Source: Gluconacetobacter johannae
GTDB lineage: Bacteria > Pseudomonadota > Alphaproteobacteria > Acetobacterales > Acetobacteraceae
Reading direction: 5' to 3'
DNA length: 64,000 nucleotides
Assembly (NCBI RefSeq): GCF_014174305.1
Contig: NZ_JABEQH010000001.1
Coordinates: forward strand, 124,001-188,000
Part shown: positions 63,637 through 64,000 of the stretch, piece by piece
How positions within the stretch are numbered: the first letter of the stretch is position 1
Layout of the letters: each line of letters starts with the position of its first letter
Made by a program: the position numbers and the translations under genes
The notes under the pieces: generated by a model
Database searches by the model: none
Seen by the model: only the letters and a program-made list of their open reading frames with translations
Told to the model about the DNA's origin: nothing

Positions 63637-64000
63637 GTGACCGCCAGTTCCGTGCCTGGTCGCCTGACCGGGGGTGACGTCCCGGCGCCGAATTCCGTCA
63701 CGGGTCCGACCGTTGCCGACCTGGATCGGACGCGCGTCGTGCGGGTCGCGCCGGCACATGTGGCGGTGATAATGGACGGGAACGGGCGCTGGGCCGCGGC
63801 GCGCGGCCTGCCGCGCGTGGCGGGGCATCGTGCCGGGGCCGAGGCCGTTCGCCGCTGTATCCGGGCTGCGATCACGCGCGGGGTGGGCTGCCTGACGCTT
63901 TATGCGTTCTCCTCGGAAAACTGGCGGCGCACGCCCGACGAGGTTGCCGACCTGACGGCGCTGCTGCGCTATTACCTGCGGCACAAGGTCAGCGAGCTGT
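63637..64000 (+). CDS. uppS: Isoprenyl transferase (undecaprenyl diphosphate synthase), N-terminal part
   Basis: The first 121 residues of a cis-prenyltransferase that makes undecaprenyl diphosphate for cell-wall synthesis; the rest lies beyond the window. The catalytic Asp is in [10 protein letters not shown] (Asp47 here), followed by [12 protein letters not shown] and [13 protein letters not shown]. About 40 residues precede the usual start, so an internal start is possible, but no ATG lies between. A GTG at 63637 is used; its ribosome binding site is weak. It starts 6 bp after frr. Confidence 0.93.
   Translation, partial: MTASSVPGRLTGGDVPAPNSVTGPTVADLDRTRVVRVAPAHVAVIMDGNGRWAAARGLPRVAGHRAGAEAVRRCIRAAITRGVGCLTLYAFSSENWRRTPDEVADLTALLRYYLRHKVSEL

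Overview
The window is a 64 kb piece of a strongly GC-rich, tightly packed bacterial chromosome. It starts inside serS and ends inside uppS. Several features point to an alphaproteobacterium, most likely a member of the Acetobacteraceae (acetic acid bacteria, Gluconacetobacter-like). These are a SUV3-type mitochondrial-like helicase, a fused AroK-AroB protein, plant-type (class II) DAHP synthase, malate:quinone oxidoreductase, an NDUFAF6-like squalene/phytoene synthase homologue, a zinc-less S4 protein, and the rnc-era-pyrH-frr-uppS order. The organism call is inferred from gene content, not from a database search. No rRNA, tRNA, CRISPR array, prophage or complete insertion sequence was seen.

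Layout. 1-11.3 kb is housekeeping: serS, SUV3-like helicase, fpr, gor, a small secreted protein, aroF, pncB, an acidic orphan, gltX and arsC. 11.3-18.3 kb is the most accessory-looking part. It holds a GT1-type glycosyltransferase translationally coupled to a stand-alone condensation-type acyltransferase, then trmJ-cysS on the other strand, a MATE exporter and a sulfotransferase. 18.4-21 kb holds prfC and rpsD, with a 162-bp MITE-like element between them. 21-26 kb holds an HdeD-like protein, two Tat-exported proteins (cupin and Rossmann oxidoreductase), a 45-residue membrane protein, an aldo/keto reductase, an EEP nuclease and a beta-carbonic anhydrase. 26-35.9 kb holds alaS, tenA, gtrA, an OmpA-type porin, the aroK-aroB fusion, xerD and accA. 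35.9-41.4 kb holds a CinA-like protein, an SMP-30 lactonase, a GNAT-NUDIX fusion, a Rieske oxygenase, a DUF815 ATPase and yajC.

41.6-47.5 kb is a catabolic operon for galactose/galactonate (De Ley-Doudoroff route): IclR regulator, dgoK, dgoA, dgoD, an SDR sugar dehydrogenase and a GalP-type transporter. An inverted-repeat operator candidate lies in front of the regulator. A lactonase that could complete the route lies about 4 kb upstream. 47.5-55.4 kb holds sodB, the NDUFAF6-like protein, a beta-hydroxyacid dehydrogenase, msrPQ, a phosphotransacetylase, mqo and a NYN-domain protein. 55.6-64 kb is a core block: folK, rpoZ, rsh (ppGpp), acpS, lepB-rnc-era (coupled by ATGA overlaps), pyrH, frr and uppS.

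The best candidate for an undescribed system is the glycosyltransferase/condensation-domain pair, possibly together with the nearby exporter and sulfotransferase. These are the parts expected for a small acylated, perhaps sulfated, glycolipid, but no product can be named from sequence. The Tat-exported cupin/Rossmann pair and the MITE-like element are the next most interesting.
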